DNA from: Nostoc sp. 'Lobaria pulmonaria (5183) cyanobiont'
Lineage (GTDB): Bacteria > Cyanobacteriota > Cyanobacteriia > Cyanobacteriales > Nostocaceae
Length of the DNA: 64,000 nt
Reading direction: 5' to 3'
Assembly (NCBI RefSeq): GCF_002949795.1
Contig: NZ_CP026692.1
Span: forward strand, 5,812,545-5,876,544
Of the stretch, positions 54,969 to 63,926 are shown one piece after another. The notes beneath the pieces were generated by a model that was not told where the DNA came from, did no database searches, and saw nothing but the letters and a program-made list of their open reading frames with translations. A program made the translations under genes and the position numbers. Position 1 is the first letter of the stretch, and every line of letters begins with the position of its first letter.

Positions 54969-56410
54969 AATACTCTCCCTGGCTTACGACAGATAGCCGC
55001 TATTTGGTAAATTCCAATGGCGATATAACCGACATGTTCGCAAAGTTTTTTTGCTGTCTCTGTGTCCTGTTGAACATATTCATCCCCCAATAGCTTCGCT
55101 AATAATTCTAAGGCTCCATCTGGTGACAACTCACCTAACGGTAGTGAGGTATATGTTAACCCTGTGTTTTGACGAGTGGTAATCAACACCTTAAACCGAG
55201 AACCTTTAGGTGGTAGGTAGGGTTGAATTTGCTTCCAGTCTTTGACATCATCAAATACTAATAAAACTTTGCCAGCTTGCCACTTCTTCCAGCAATAAGC
55301 AACTTGACCTGCTAGGCTTAATCCATCAGGAAGATTAAAGTCAGGTAAATTCACAACTCCAAACTCTACTAACTGGGTTCCCAAATCAATACCTTGGGGA
55401 TTTAACCAACAACACCCACCAGAAAAATCTTCTAAATATTGCCATGAGTATTGAATAGCTAACTCTGTTTTACCCACGCCACCTTGCCCAGTCACATCGG
55501 TAATAGCCACAACATCATTTGCTTGCAATAGCTGATGCAATTGTTCTATTTGCTCATCCCTCCCAACAAACTTACGAGCTTGACTCTGTTGGATATTATG
55601 CGGGATATCAAACGGGTTGAAATGAGATGTTTCAATATCTCCATCCCAACTGCGGGAATAAAAATAAGTCGGCAGTTGTTTTTTATCTAAATCCTTAAAT
55701 CGCTGCTTAACTGCCTCAGTAACTTCCCTCATATTCGGGGGAAAAGTCCCATTAGCTGCGGCTAAAGCCTCTCTCACAGCTTGAGAAAAGTATCCTGTTT
55801 TATTTTCAGAATTTACCTTAGCTTTTTCTCCTTCCCGCGTAGCCAGTAACACAAATTGTTGACTATCTTGCTTTGGCTGTCCACTCAAAAAAGCTTTGCC
55901 ACCTAGGTTAGTTGGTCTTCCCTTCGACTCTAAAACATAATTGGCACAGGCATCAATAATACAAATATGATTACGAATCTGAAATTTATCGGAACCCAAC
56001 AAAACTAATAAAGAATTCAAATCTAAATTCTGCCAATTCTGTTTATTTGCATCAGCACAAAGCAACCGACGCTCTCGTTCTGAGGTAATCAAACCATGTC
56101 CCGCCCAAAAAATGTAGAGTAAATCCCCCGACTTTGGGGATAAAAAGTTAGTCACAATGTCGGAGATATTTTGCTCTGTTGCTAACTCTACAGTTAACCC
56201 ACATTCCCCAATTAACTGATGATTTTCTGCCAGTGCTGATAAACATAACCGAATATTCTCCTTCGGTACACCATGCAGATGCAGCCAATGAGCAAATTTC
56301 AGCGCGTCATCGGCTGGCCCCCCACCCGTCACATTCCAAGTAGATTCGTGGTACTTTTCAATACCTACAATTAACCCAAATGTCCGCTCAGGTTTAGCCA
56401 TCAACTGCAT
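54962..56410 (-). CDS. Caspase-like peptidase fused to NB-ARC ATPase (N-terminal part of a split STAND protein)
   Basis: 482 aa. A peptidase C14/metacaspase domain fills about 1-250: RTFGLIVGIEKYHE, catalytic His in LLYIFWAGHGL and Cys in ICIIDACANY. The NB-ARC domain follows: P-loop VTGQGGVGKTELAIQYSW (about 305-322), Walker B GKVLLVFDDVKDW and sensor RFKVLITTRQ. It ends ICRKPGRVLC at a TAG, seven bases into the TPR ORF, where other family members continue. Thus a frameshift splits caspase-NB-ARC-TPR. Such STAND proteins act in prokaryotic defence or programmed death. Start ATG 56410 or 56401. Confidence 0.88.
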   Translation of the reverse strand: MQLMAKPERTFGLIVGIEKYHESTWNVTGGGPADDALKFAHWLHLHGVPKENIRLCLSALAENHQLIGECGLTVELATEQNISDIVTNFLSPKSGDLLYIFWAGHGLITSERERRLLCADANKQNWQNLDLNSLLVLLGSDKFQIRNHICIIDACANYVLESKGRPTNLGGKAFLSGQPKQDSQQFVLLATREGEKAKVNSENKTGYFSQAVREALAAANGTFPPNMREVTEAVKQRFKDLDKKQLPTYFYSRSWDGDIETSHFNPFDIPHNIQQSQARKFVGRDEQIEQLHQLLQANDVVAITDVTGQGGVGKTELAIQYSWQYLEDFSGGCCWLNPQGIDLGTQLVEFGVVNLPDFNLPDGLSLAGQVAYCWKKWQAGKVLLVFDDVKDWKQIQPYLPPKGSRFKVLITTRQNTGLTYTSLPLGELSPDGALELLAKLLGDEYVQQDTETAKKLCEHVGYIAIGIYQIAAICRKPGRVLC

Positions 56411-56457
56411 GATGACTTAGCCTCTTACCGTTATGTGGAAAATGACCTAACCCACTA

Positions 56458-56599
56458 GGGCGTGTTTTCAAACCTTTCTTGAAGCACCTGAATCTTTGGA
56501 GATCCCCCCAACCCCCCTTAAAAAGGGGGGCTTTTAGAGTTTCTTTTCCCCCCTTCTTAAGGGGGGTTAGGGGGGATCTTCGAGTTTGAAAACAGTCCC
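56458..56599. mobile_element. 142-bp MITE with 16-bp terminal inverted repeats and TA target duplication
   Basis: GGGCGTGTTTTCAAAC at the left end and the reverse complement of GTTTGAAAACAGTCCC at the right differ at two positions. TA flanks both ends (56456-56457 and 56600-56601), as for IS630/Tc1-mariner type insertion. The interior is two C/G-rich hairpins with GATCCCCCC arms. No coding capacity. It is inserted about 50 bp before the caspase/NB-ARC start. Confidence 0.75.
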
Positions 56600-56701
56600 T
56601 AACTCCTTTCCCTAATTGGGAAGGGGGAAAATTCAAAGCCTCTCTCCTTTTAGGGGAGAGGTTTGGAGAGGGGTTTTCTAAATACCGTAAAAAGTAAACC
56701 A

Positions 56702-57877
56702 TTATGGCAACCTCGAAATAATCGCCTCCCAGGTTTTGGCATTTGTCCAATAAGCTCCGTGAGAACGGGGAAATGGTTGTTTACTATCTACTACCACATC
56801 CTGCACTCGCTCAGGGAAAATTCTATTACCCACGTAACTGAGAAAATCCCGTAAATCGTAGATATTCAACCATTGCGGGAAATGCTCTGGCAATAACTGC
56901 CCATATTCTAAGCTGTAGAGGGCGTTAATCTCATATAAAAATGGTGCTTGGGAACCAACTGTTACCAATAATTCCACCTGAGACAACTGCTGCTGCACTA
57001 GCAAATCTACACAAGCGATACCTCCCAAACTATGGGCGATTAAAACCACTGGCGGTTCTGCTTGGGCAATTTGTTCCTGGATAAACGCCCTGATTTTTTC
57101 ACCCCGCGTCTGATACAACAAAATATCACCGGGCATAGGCGAGACTTTATCAGTTAAATCAAGGCGGTTTCCTCTGACATAATTTGTTCCGCCGTGTTGT
57201 GCTAGTGCAACAAATGGCTTTAATAACCAGCCACCCAATCCTAACTCCGCCTCTGTCAAAGCCAGAGTCAGCAATTTCACAATATGATCCCGCAATTGGG
57301 CATCAGTGAGTATCGGGGGAAATTTTTCTTGCTGTTCGCTAATAAACATTGCTTGAGCCACAACTGCTTTAGTTATTGGTGGATAATATTCACTCAAATC
57401 AGATTCGGAAACTGTGAGCAATGCCCGTTGATATGGTTCACTGTGGATAACTGCCTCTCGTGCTGGCTCAAATACCTCTGCAATTCCCGCCTCTTGCAAC
57501 TTAGCTTGCAGTTGAGATGTCGGTGTGAGACTGGCTACACGAGATTGTAAAACATCCCCTGGTTCTTCCCCAAAGGGATTTCCTGACGCAATAGGTTTCA
57601 AAGACAACAGCCGCAATTCATAAAGAGGGTCGCGGTATAATTGCCCCCACAATACAATATCTGCGTCTTCTTCTCTTTGAGATAAAGCCAGTGTGGCATC
57701 TTCCAAGGGTACTGATGCCCGATTATCATTGAACTTTGCACCTAATACACCCCAAAGACAAGGAGCAACTTTGATATCAGGACGTTGGGCGTGAATCTTT
57801 TGCTCAATTATCTCAAAGGTTTCGTTGTATTCTCGTTCTCTAATGCCTGTGCCATGTACAAATATTACGGTGGTCAT
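56702..57877 (-). CDS. Alpha/beta-fold hydrolase (esterase/lipase-like) next to the STAND gene
   Basis: 391 aa. VIFVHGTGIREREYNETFEII forms the first strand and oxyanion loop; the nucleophile elbow is VVLIAHSLGGIACVDLL (Ser near 280); candidate acid and His are in NIYDLRDFLSYVGN (about 345) and RSHGAYWTN (about 375). No signal peptide. Hydrolases of this kind occur beside caspase or STAND genes in defence islands, perhaps as membrane lipases, but the substrate is not known. It is on the same strand as, and upstream of, the caspase gene, with hairpin repeats and a MITE in between. Confidence 0.85.
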   Translation of the reverse strand: MTTVIFVHGTGIREREYNETFEIIEQKIHAQRPDIKVAPCLWGVLGAKFNDNRASVPLEDATLALSQREEDADIVLWGQLYRDPLYELRLLSLKPIASGNPFGEEPGDVLQSRVASLTPTSQLQAKLQEAGIAEVFEPAREAVIHSEPYQRALLTVSESDLSEYYPPITKAVVAQAMFISEQQEKFPPILTDAQLRDHIVKLLTLALTEAELGLGGWLLKPFVALAQHGGTNYVRGNRLDLTDKVSPMPGDILLYQTRGEKIRAFIQEQIAQAEPPVVLIAHSLGGIACVDLLVQQQLSQVELLVTVGSQAPFLYEINALYSLEYGQLLPEHFPQWLNIYDLRDFLSYVGNRIFPERVQDVVVDSKQPFPRSHGAYWTNAKTWEAIISRLP

Positions 57878-57954
57878 TGTGATATGGGTGGCTACGCCTA
57901 CGCAAAGCTCTCCTCTGTATTATTCCTCACTACTTTCTCTGACACAAGTTGATT

Positions 57955-58383
57955 TCATTCACTTGATTTATTAAAAACTTCTAAAATCTGTCGGCAAATC
58001 TGTTTGAGCTTCTCCTCAATTTCACCAGAAGGCGAAGTTGCGCCAACAACACTCCAGTTTTCTACCGTAGAAAGTCGCCACGCTTCGCCGCGATGATCAA
58101 ATCCAGCTACCTCTACACCGATCGCCCGGCGGGAATTATTGATGGGATCTTGATAAAATCGGATTTGAATTAAAATGCTACGACTTCGCCAAGATTTGCT
58201 GATACCAGGAAAGTGAAAGCCAATATCTATAGAATCTGGATCGACTAACTCCCTAGTTTCCGGGTCATTCTTCCAGGGTTTGAGATCGGATTTGGCATCA
58301 GGAAACTCGAATTTGAACAAATTAACTACCGTGGCAATGTTGCTGGCGAGTTCAAGGTTCGTTGCCTGTTCAGCTGCGTTCAC
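57955..58383 (-). CDS. Small uncharacterised protein upstream of the hydrolase
   Basis: 142 aa, soluble, helical ends and beta-rich middle (DSIDIGFHFPGISKSWRSRSILIQIRF; IGVEVAGFDHRGEAWRLSTVENW). I recognise no domain. It is 77 bp upstream of the alpha/beta hydrolase and on the same strand, so probably co-transcribed and possibly part of the same module. The start at 58383 (ATG) fits; upstream is AT-rich with AGGAGT before the start. Confidence 0.6.
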   Translation of the reverse strand: MNAAEQATNLELASNIATVVNLFKFEFPDAKSDLKPWKNDPETRELVDPDSIDIGFHFPGISKSWRSRSILIQIRFYQDPINNSRRAIGVEVAGFDHRGEAWRLSTVENWSVVGATSPSGEIEEKLKQICRQILEVFNKSSE

Positions 58384-58743
58384 TAAAAAACACTCCTATA
58401 TTGCGTCGGCATCTTCAAGGATGTGAAGACAGAAAAACAGCCAGAAGGCTTATATGATTGGTGTTTCAGCTTATCAAGAGCTTTGATATTTAGCAACTCT
58501 AAATCATATTTTCCTAACAATCCTCCTTACTAACAGAAGCCAAAAATCGCTTCTTCTTAGGACGGGCTAACACCTATTAAGTAATTGTACTTAAAAAAAT
58601 CCTCAAAAACAGATGAAACTCTGCTCTTTGGAGAAAATATCAAGATTTTCTGCAAAATCCTTGGCTGACAAGAACGATTAACTGCGCTAGCGATCTAAAA
58701 TGACACTGTTAATCGGTAAACCAAAAGCAATTAAGTTCAATAT
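58384..58743. other. Divergent intergenic region upstream of psbQ
   Basis: About 360 bp; both the small-gene and psbQ promoters should be here. No recognised operator. Confidence 0.35.
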
Positions 58744-59211
58744 ATGGTGCGTCAACGCTCGATTTTTTCATTTTTCCTAGTACTATTGGCCACATTCCTG
58801 ATTAGTTGTGGTGGCCCTGGTGTTGCGGTGGCACCTCCGACTTACACAGCAGTACAACTTGAAAAAATTCAGGCTTATGTTCCTGAAATTCAGGCTGTAC
58901 GAGATCGCTCACAAGAGTTGACAACTCTAATAAAACAAGGTGATTGGATCAATGTGCGTAACTTTATACATGGGCCCATAACAGAAGCAAAGCTGAATCT
59001 GACTTATGTCACTCCCAACCTTCTACCCAAAGACCAACCCGCAGCACGTCAAATAACGCGAGATTTTTTTAAAGACCTGGTTAAACTCGATAAAGCTACT
59101 AGTGCTGGCAATCCTCTAGTTGCCTTGAACCAATCCCAGGCTGCTTTCGCAGACATTGACAAATTCCTCGACCTGCTTCCTAAGACCAGCAGAGAAGCAG
59201 AGGCAAGTTAA
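58744..59211 (+). CDS. psbQ: Photosystem II lumenal lipoprotein PsbQ (CyanoQ)
   Basis: 155 aa. Signal peptide with lipobox LISC (Cys22), then a four-helix bundle sequence (YTAVQLEKIQAYVPEIQAVRDRS, WINVRNFIHGPITEAKLNLTYV, NLLPKDQPAARQITRDFFKDLVKLDKA, AFADIDKFLDLLP), which is typical CyanoQ. It binds the lumenal side of photosystem II and helps stabilise the oxygen-evolving complex. Stand-alone gene. Confidence 0.95.
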   Translation: MVRQRSIFSFFLVLLATFLISCGGPGVAVAPPTYTAVQLEKIQAYVPEIQAVRDRSQELTTLIKQGDWINVRNFIHGPITEAKLNLTYVTPNLLPKDQPAARQITRDFFKDLVKLDKATSAGNPLVALNQSQAAFADIDKFLDLLPKTSREAEAS

Positions 59212-59320
59212 GCGCAAGGTAAGATGAGCAAAGGGGCATGAGGAGGATGAGGGAAAGTAAAAATTGCTCCCCCTGTTCCCTCATCTCCCGCATCTCTCCC
59301 ATCTTCGCCTCAAAATAGCA

Positions 59321-60427
59321 ATGAGTCATGTAGTTATTATCGGTTGTGGTGTAGTTGGGGCTGCGATCGCATACCAACTGAGTCAAGTTAAAGGGCTGAA
59401 AATCACAGTTTGCGATCGCCAACCACCAGCACAAGCTTCCACAGGCGCTGCACTTGGCGTTTTGATGGGCGTAATCAGCCAAAAAATCAAGGGCAAAGCT
59501 TGGCAGATGCGGCAAACTAGCATCCAACGCTATGAAACCTTGATTCCTGAACTAGAAGCTTTAACAGGTCGCAAAATTCCTTTTAATCGCCAGGGAATTC
59601 TCATGCTTTTGTCTGATTCTTCTCTAGAGGGGATGTCAGCATGGGAAAAACTAGTAAAAATTCGCCACTCTCAAGGCTGGAATTTAGAAATTTGGGACAC
59701 GGCTAAACTCCAGAATATTTGTCCTCAAGTAGAACGCGAAAAAGTTACTGGCGCTGTCTATTCTCCCCAAGACCGCCAGATCGATCCAACTGTCCTGACC
59801 TTAGCTTTAGTTGAAGCTGCCCAGCAAAATGGTGTAACTTTCAAATTTGGCGTGACTGTTTTGGATGCTCCAACTTCAACACCTGAATTTTGCGATTGCC
59901 TTGAGACTACAGAAGGAAAAATAACCGCTGATTGGTTTGTAATTGCAGCAGGGTTAGGTTCAACACCACTAACAGCAAAATTAAATCAGATAATTGATAT
60001 CCGCCCCGTACTTGGGCAAGCCTTGCAAATACGTGTGGGGCATCCATTAGGTAATCCCGACTTCCAGCCAGCGATAACGGGTAATGATGTCCATATTGTT
60101 CCTGTGGGCGGTGGAGATTATTGGGTAGGTGCAACTGTGGAATTTCCTAGCAATGGCGATGAGATACCGCCAAATCAAGAACTGCTGGAATCTATTAGAG
60201 AACAAGCGATCGCATTTTGTCCAGAATTAGCTACAGCAACTATTCTCCGCACCTGGTCAGGGTTACGTCCCCGCCCTGAAGGACGCCCCGCCCCAGTTAT
60301 TGGTAAGTTGCCAGGGTTTAGTAACGTCCTGCTAGCTACCGGACACTATCGCAACGGCGTTTTACTAGCACCCGCTACAGCTTATGCGATTCGTGAGATG
60401 ATTATTTCTCAGGGAATGGGGGGATGA
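59321..60427 (+). CDS. FAD-dependent oxidoreductase (glycine oxidase ThiO/DadA-like)
   Basis: 368 aa from the ATG at 59321 (MSHVVIIGCGVVGAAIAYQL, a clean FAD-binding GxGxxG); an upstream in-frame ATG (59264) lies in low-complexity DNA. Segments GAALGVLMGVISQKIKG, DRQIDPTVLTLALVEAAQQNGV, DWFVIAAGLGS, PVGGGDYWVGATVEF and the C-terminal TWSGLRPRPEGRPAPVIG with GHYRNGVLLAP are typical of DAO-family enzymes that oxidise glycine or D-amino acids. ThiO makes the thiazole precursor iminoglycine; without thiG next door the exact role is open. Confidence 0.88.
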   Translation: MSHVVIIGCGVVGAAIAYQLSQVKGLKITVCDRQPPAQASTGAALGVLMGVISQKIKGKAWQMRQTSIQRYETLIPELEALTGRKIPFNRQGILMLLSDSSLEGMSAWEKLVKIRHSQGWNLEIWDTAKLQNICPQVEREKVTGAVYSPQDRQIDPTVLTLALVEAAQQNGVTFKFGVTVLDAPTSTPEFCDCLETTEGKITADWFVIAAGLGSTPLTAKLNQIIDIRPVLGQALQIRVGHPLGNPDFQPAITGNDVHIVPVGGGDYWVGATVEFPSNGDEIPPNQELLESIREQAIAFCPELATATILRTWSGLRPRPEGRPAPVIGKLPGFSNVLLATGHYRNGVLLAPATAYAIREMIISQGMGG

Positions 60428-60486
60428 GGGAAGGCAGAAAAGCAGAAAAGCAGACGAGCAGAGGAGCAGGAGAGAATAATAATTCC

Positions 60487-60541
60487 TGACAAATGACAAA
60501 TCACAAATGACCAATGACAAATGACAAATGACAAATGCCCA
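60487..60541. repeat. 7-bp short tandem repeat (TGACAAA)
   Basis: About seven heptamers of ATGACAA with small changes, preceded by GCAGA-rich low complexity (60430-60470). Cyanobacterial short tandem repeat class. Confidence 0.88.
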
Positions 60542-60556
60542 ATATAGGAAAATAGC

Positions 60557-61408
60557 GTGTCAATAACAGAACATAAAATCAATGTAGATTCACTGGAATG
60601 GTTTTATCGGGAATCTTTACCAATCGGCAGAAGTGACTTAGCGCCTGTGTTGTTGCTACACGGCTTAGTTTCACAAAGTTACAGTTGGCGTCATATTATA
60701 CCTGCCTTGGCGAAGCAGGGGACAAGAGCGATCGCTCCCGATTGGATTGGTTACGGCTTTTCTGCCAAACCAGAAAAACGAGATTTTGCTTACACTCCCG
60801 ATGCTTTTATCACAGCTTTAGAAGGATTTATTAAAGCCCTAGAACTTGAACATTTTTCTTTAGTTGTCCAAGGTTTTTTAGGTTCTGTAGGACTACAATA
60901 TGCTTTGCGTCATCCAGAACAAATTGCTAATTTAGCTATTTTAAATACACCAATTTCAACTGCTGCCAAATTACCCTGGAAAATTAAACAAATGGGTTTA
61001 CCCTTAGCAGGTGAAGTAATGACCCAAGATCCCTTATTAGTCGATCGGACACTAGAAGGTGGAAGCCGTTATCGCATAGGAGATAAGGATTTAGATGTTT
61101 ATCGAAAACCATTTTTGACCGCTTCTACATCTGGTCGAAGTCTCTTAGCAAGTATTCGCAATCTACAGCTTGATTCAGCCATGACAGAAATACAAACTGG
61201 CTTTAAAGAATGGCAACAACCAATTCTGATTCAATGGGGTATGATTGACCCCTGGCTACCTGTAGACATTGCCGAAAACTTTGCCAAATCCGTACCAAAT
61301 ACCGAATTAATAAAACTTAATAACGTCGGACATTATCCTCAAGAACACTACCACGAGGCGATTTTGCAAGACCTTTTACCCTTTGTGCGTCGTAAAGATG
61401 TTCATTGA
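60557..61408 (+). CDS. Alpha/beta hydrolase-fold protein with atypical nucleophile elbow
   Basis: 283 aa with a GTG start. LLLHGLVSQSYSWRHIIPAL carries the HG oxyanion motif, and DPWLPVDIAE and NNVGHYPQEHYHE supply the likely acid and His. The elbow reads LVVQGFLGSVGLQYALRHP: the place normally taken by Ser or Asp (G-x-S-x-G or Q-D-W-G-G) is Gly, so no standard nucleophile is visible. It may be inactive, non-hydrolytic, or use another residue. It is a cytosolic single gene upstream of hemJ. Confidence 0.82.
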   Translation: MSITEHKINVDSLEWFYRESLPIGRSDLAPVLLLHGLVSQSYSWRHIIPALAKQGTRAIAPDWIGYGFSAKPEKRDFAYTPDAFITALEGFIKALELEHFSLVVQGFLGSVGLQYALRHPEQIANLAILNTPISTAAKLPWKIKQMGLPLAGEVMTQDPLLVDRTLEGGSRYRIGDKDLDVYRKPFLTASTSGRSLLASIRNLQLDSAMTEIQTGFKEWQQPILIQWGMIDPWLPVDIAENFAKSVPNTELIKLNNVGHYPQEHYHEAILQDLLPFVRRKDVH

Positions 61409-61648
61409 CAATATAGCTCTGGTAAAAATCGATATTATAAAAATGAATGTCAAAATTTAGGAATCAGAATTCAGAATCAATTAGTCAAGGATTCCAAATC
61501 ACTACTAAATGGAAGATGAAGTGGCTAAATTGAAATATTCTTTATTATTAAGACTCCATCCTTTCATGGTTGGAGGATTATGAATTCTGACTTCTTTTTA
61601 TTACCATTAAAAATGGATTGCAACCACAAGTAAAGGAGATTATGATTC

Positions 61649-62230
61649 ATGGCTTATTCATGGTTTAAAGCCTTTCATATTGTCGGATTTGTAGTTTGGT
61701 TCGCTGGTTTATTCTACCTAGTACGTCTTTTTATCTATCACGTTGAAGCTAACCTTGAACCGGAACCAGCAAGAACGATACTGAAAAATCAGTATCAAAT
61801 TATGGAAAAGCGCCTTTACTATATCATCACTAACCCAGGAATGTTCGTGACGATCGCAATGGCTATCGGTTTAGTAAGCACTGAACCGGATGTTTTAAAA
61901 GAGGGTTGGTTGCATATCAAACTGCTGTTTGTGGCTATTTTAATTGGCTATCATCATTACTGCGCTCGGCTGATGAAGAAATTAGCAGTAGATGAATGTG
62001 GCTGGAATAGTCAGCAATTACGTGCTTTAAATGAAGCACCTACAGTTATGTTAGTAGCGATCGTTTTGCTGGCTGTGTTTAAGAATAATTTACCTACAGA
62101 TATCGCTGCTTGGGCTATTTTCGCCATGATTATTTTGATGGCAGTCACTATTCAACTTTACGCCAAAAAACGCAGGCAAGATAAAGAGAAGCTGACGGCA
62201 CAGATCGGGCAACCACAAGAACAAGGTTAG
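61649..62230 (+). CDS. hemJ: Protoporphyrinogen IX oxidase HemJ
   Basis: 193 aa membrane protein with four or five helices. SWFKAFHIVGFVVWFAGLFYLVRLFIYH holds the conserved His10, and LHIKLLFVAILIGYHHYCARLMKKL the later conserved Lys/His residues. HemJ oxidises protoporphyrinogen IX to protoporphyrin IX for haem and chlorophyll synthesis and binds haem itself. AAAGGAG lies upstream of the start. The charged C-terminal tail (KKRRQDKEK) is cytoplasmic. Confidence 0.95.
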   Translation: MAYSWFKAFHIVGFVVWFAGLFYLVRLFIYHVEANLEPEPARTILKNQYQIMEKRLYYIITNPGMFVTIAMAIGLVSTEPDVLKEGWLHIKLLFVAILIGYHHYCARLMKKLAVDECGWNSQQLRALNEAPTVMLVAIVLLAVFKNNLPTDIAAWAIFAMIILMAVTIQLYAKKRRQDKEKLTAQIGQPQEQG

Positions 62231-62322
62231 ACAAAGTAAGGTAGCACAGCTATGCTACCTTCCTAAATCTTGCATCACAACAACAAATGCTACCAATTAA
62301 CCATTACCTCATCTGGAAATGT

Positions 62323-63216
62323 TTACAGTAAATCATCCCCAGGAATTACGGTAGTGTAAAAAGTATATTTGCGATTAGCGACATAACGGCGGTCTTGTTT
62401 AACAATCGTCATAAACTCTCTATGTCCCTCACGAGTACGTCCTACTAAACAACCCGCACTAGCAAGGCGAATATCATTCCTGGGGAAATCAAAGCCGCAG
62501 TGTTGATTCACACAAAAATCATCACCTGTATCAAGTTTGTCGCCAGTCCGTTTAAAATCTTGGTTGAAATCTCTACAAACGGTGATATCTCCAACTTGTA
62601 CTAATGCTTCGTGAGGCTCTGCGGTGCCGTGGATACCAATGGCCCAAGCTTTGTATTGTCCAAACTGAATCCTAGCTGCTCCTTTGGGATTCATCGGATT
62701 ATAAGTGTAGTACCTCCCTGGTTCTGTAGTAGCTTCCCAGTGATCGACGATTTTGGGAATACCATTTACGACTTCAATCACAATCCGGCGATCGTTAAAT
62801 TGATTGGGCGTGTCACTGTTGAGAGTCCAGTCTGCATCTATGCCCTCTACATAAACAATGTTGTATTCTTTGGGATTGGTAAATACCTGATAACCTTTGG
62901 CTAGCATATATTTCACAATCTTACTAGGGATGTCATTGCCTAGTTTTAAAGGGGGTTTAGGAAGATCATCTATTTTGGTTTCAATTAGTTTTTTGGCTGT
63001 GACTGCTCCTAAAAAGCCACTCTCTTCAGTCTTTGTTAATTCTTGAAATTTTTTGAGAGATATGACAGAAACAGGGCCAAATTTCCCATCGGCTGGAGGT
63101 TCTAGCAAACCTAAGTTGATTAACAATATCTGAATCTGACGAGCCAAGTCTGCATCTTCTGCGATCGCATCAAATGACCATTTCTCATCTTTTCCCAAGA
63201 AATCTTGTAGTTTCAT
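62323..63216 (-). CDS. Peptidoglycan-binding protein with L,D-transpeptidase-like C-terminus
   Basis: 297 aa. Residues about 20-75 form a peptidoglycan-binding type 1 domain (ARQIQILLINLGLLEPPADGKFGPVSVISLKKFQ). The C-terminal part has KAWAIGIHGTAEPHEALVQ and, later, RLASAGCLVGRTREGH, which together recall the HG ... S-x-G-C core of L,D-transpeptidase-like (YkuD) folds. No signal peptide is seen, so it may be cytoplasmic, or released by other means, as in phage- or eCIS-related enzymes. Function not certain. Confidence 0.72.
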   Translation of the reverse strand: MKLQDFLGKDEKWSFDAIAEDADLARQIQILLINLGLLEPPADGKFGPVSVISLKKFQELTKTEESGFLGAVTAKKLIETKIDDLPKPPLKLGNDIPSKIVKYMLAKGYQVFTNPKEYNIVYVEGIDADWTLNSDTPNQFNDRRIVIEVVNGIPKIVDHWEATTEPGRYYTYNPMNPKGAARIQFGQYKAWAIGIHGTAEPHEALVQVGDITVCRDFNQDFKRTGDKLDTGDDFCVNQHCGFDFPRNDIRLASAGCLVGRTREGHREFMTIVKQDRRYVANRKYTFYTTVIPGDDLL

Positions 63217-63446
63217 TATGCACCTGTTTTGATTTACTAAGTTCTAAGTATAAACATCATTTTAAAAACTGATGTCGTCTCAAACTATACTCTAACCTGA
63301 AATATGATGTCATCTGGAGTCTGCGATCGCACGCACATTGCCTGAATGCGATCATTGATACAGGCTAGATTATTAATTAGCTCAATTTCTCTGCTGCGCG
63401 TCCAAGCAGCAACTCGTCGTCAGGCATCGCCTCTGTAAAACCCGAA

Positions 63447-63800
63447 ATGACTAACGAAGAACTGCTGCAAATTATTCAAAAAGCTGCTAGAGACAAGGTG
63501 ACAGAATTAGACCTTTCTGGCAAAGGCTTAACAACGCTGCCACCGGAAATTGGCCAACTCACCAACCTGCGATCCCTCCACCTACACAACAATCAACTGA
63601 GTAGTCTGCCAGCGGAAATTGTCCAACTCACCAACCTGCGATCCCTCCACCTCTTCAACAATCAACTCAGCAGTCTGCCACCAGAATTTGGCCAACTCAC
63701 CAACCTGCTAAAAGATATGAATACGCTCACGCCTGATATTCACAGCGAATCAGACTTTGAGTCATTGCTGAATGCGATCGCACAGCGTTTAGATGAGTAA
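63447..63800 (+). CDS. Short leucine-rich repeat protein (possible Roco remnant)
   Basis: 117 aa. After an N-terminal helix (EELLQIIQKAARDKVTELDLSG) come three bacterial LRRs of the form LPPEIGQLTNLRSLHLHNNQLSS. The pattern changes abruptly to LLKDMNTLTPDIHSESDFES. Long LRR-Roc-COR (Roco) proteins of cyanobacteria start the same way, so this may be a truncated copy; it could also be a small stand-alone LRR protein. No partner domain is visible downstream to 63890. Confidence 0.7.
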   Translation: MTNEELLQIIQKAARDKVTELDLSGKGLTTLPPEIGQLTNLRSLHLHNNQLSSLPAEIVQLTNLRSLHLFNNQLSSLPPEFGQLTNLLKDMNTLTPDIHSESDFESLLNAIAQRLDE

Positions 63801-63926
63801 AAATAACCTATTGATTAAGCTCAGAGGTCGAGTAATGTCTTTGACAAGCTAGACTTACGCCCTTTTAACTAGACAATTTATGTTCTAAGGTGCAAGCTTT
63901 AAGTTCAAAAGTAGAATGATCAGGGT

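Noticed and set aside
56394..56750. 118-codon minus ORF between the hydrolase and caspase genes
   Set aside because: Runs through the MITE and hairpin repeats; composition is non-coding.
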